Positions 12,574-12,625 of a stretch of 12,625 bases of DNA are shown here, one piece after another. Each line of letters starts with the position of its first letter. Position 1 is the stretch's first letter. The stretch lies in NCBI GenBank assembly GCA_007116755.1, contig SKHU01000187.1, forward strand, positions 1 to 12,625. The letters are read 5' to 3'. The notes under the pieces are model-generated. The model was not told the DNA's origin. It saw only the letters and a list, made by a program, of their open reading frames with translations, and did not search any database. The stretch comes from Alphaproteobacteria bacterium. Lineage in GTDB: Bacteria > Pseudomonadota > Alphaproteobacteria > Micavibrionales > CSBR16-224. The position numbers were made by a program, and so were the translations under genes.

Positions 12574-12625
12574 GAGCCTCTGCCTTCACCGCTTTTTTCG
12601 ATTTCCGATTTTTTCGCTTTTTTAA

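Overview
The window reads as chromosomal DNA of an alphaproteobacterium. The strongest evidence is gene order: on the minus strand a small coiled-coil gene, zapA, a 6S RNA gene, 5-formyltetrahydrofolate cyclo-ligase (fau) and a TIGR00282/YmdB phosphodiesterase follow one another, and secG-pyrG and mraZ-rsmH lie nearby. Two TTAA-N7-TTAA(C) motifs of the alphaproteobacterial CtrA type agree with this. Coding sequence is moderately GC-rich and the intergenic promoters are AT-rich. I cannot name genus or order with confidence; several unrecognised proteins suggest a lineage remote from the usual models. No transposase, CRISPR array, tRNA or rRNA is visible.

Layout. (1) 2-2007, plus strand: the acidic tail of a gene cut by the left edge, a 101-residue unknown protein, and two tandem paralogous two-helix membrane proteins. 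The paralogs sit behind a promoter with an inverted repeat between its -35 and -10. (2) 2022-5175, minus strand, read right to left: ZauP-like coiled coil, zapA, 6S RNA (ssrS), fau, ymdB and a DUF192 protein. (3) 5326-6492: a single coiled-coil protein gene with its own promoter and strong terminator, divergent from (4) a FlaG-like gene (6493-6960) with a near-consensus sigma-70 promoter. (5) 7058-9851, minus strand: secG, pyrG and an unrecognised 208-residue protein. (6) 9852-10325: a 474-bp intergenic region with a CtrA-type site, four 5-bp repeats spaced exactly 10 bp apart (a candidate MraZ box) and a structured mraZ leader. (7) 10326-11756, plus strand: mraZ and rsmH, the start of the division and cell wall (dcw) cluster. 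Where ftsL/ftsI would normally follow there is an unrecognised 191-residue protein, then repeat-rich sequence at the right edge.

Common theme. Two cell-division loci, the ZauP-like/zapA operon and mraZ-rsmH, each carry a perfect TTAA-N7-TTAAC motif in their presumed promoter regions, which suggests shared cell-cycle control. At mraZ this site lies directly next to the candidate MraZ autoregulation array. The regulatory sites are read from sequence only and have no experimental support here. The most unusual items are the mraZ control region, the tandem membrane-protein pair with its operator-like repeat, the palindrome just upstream of 6S RNA, and the interrupted dcw cluster.
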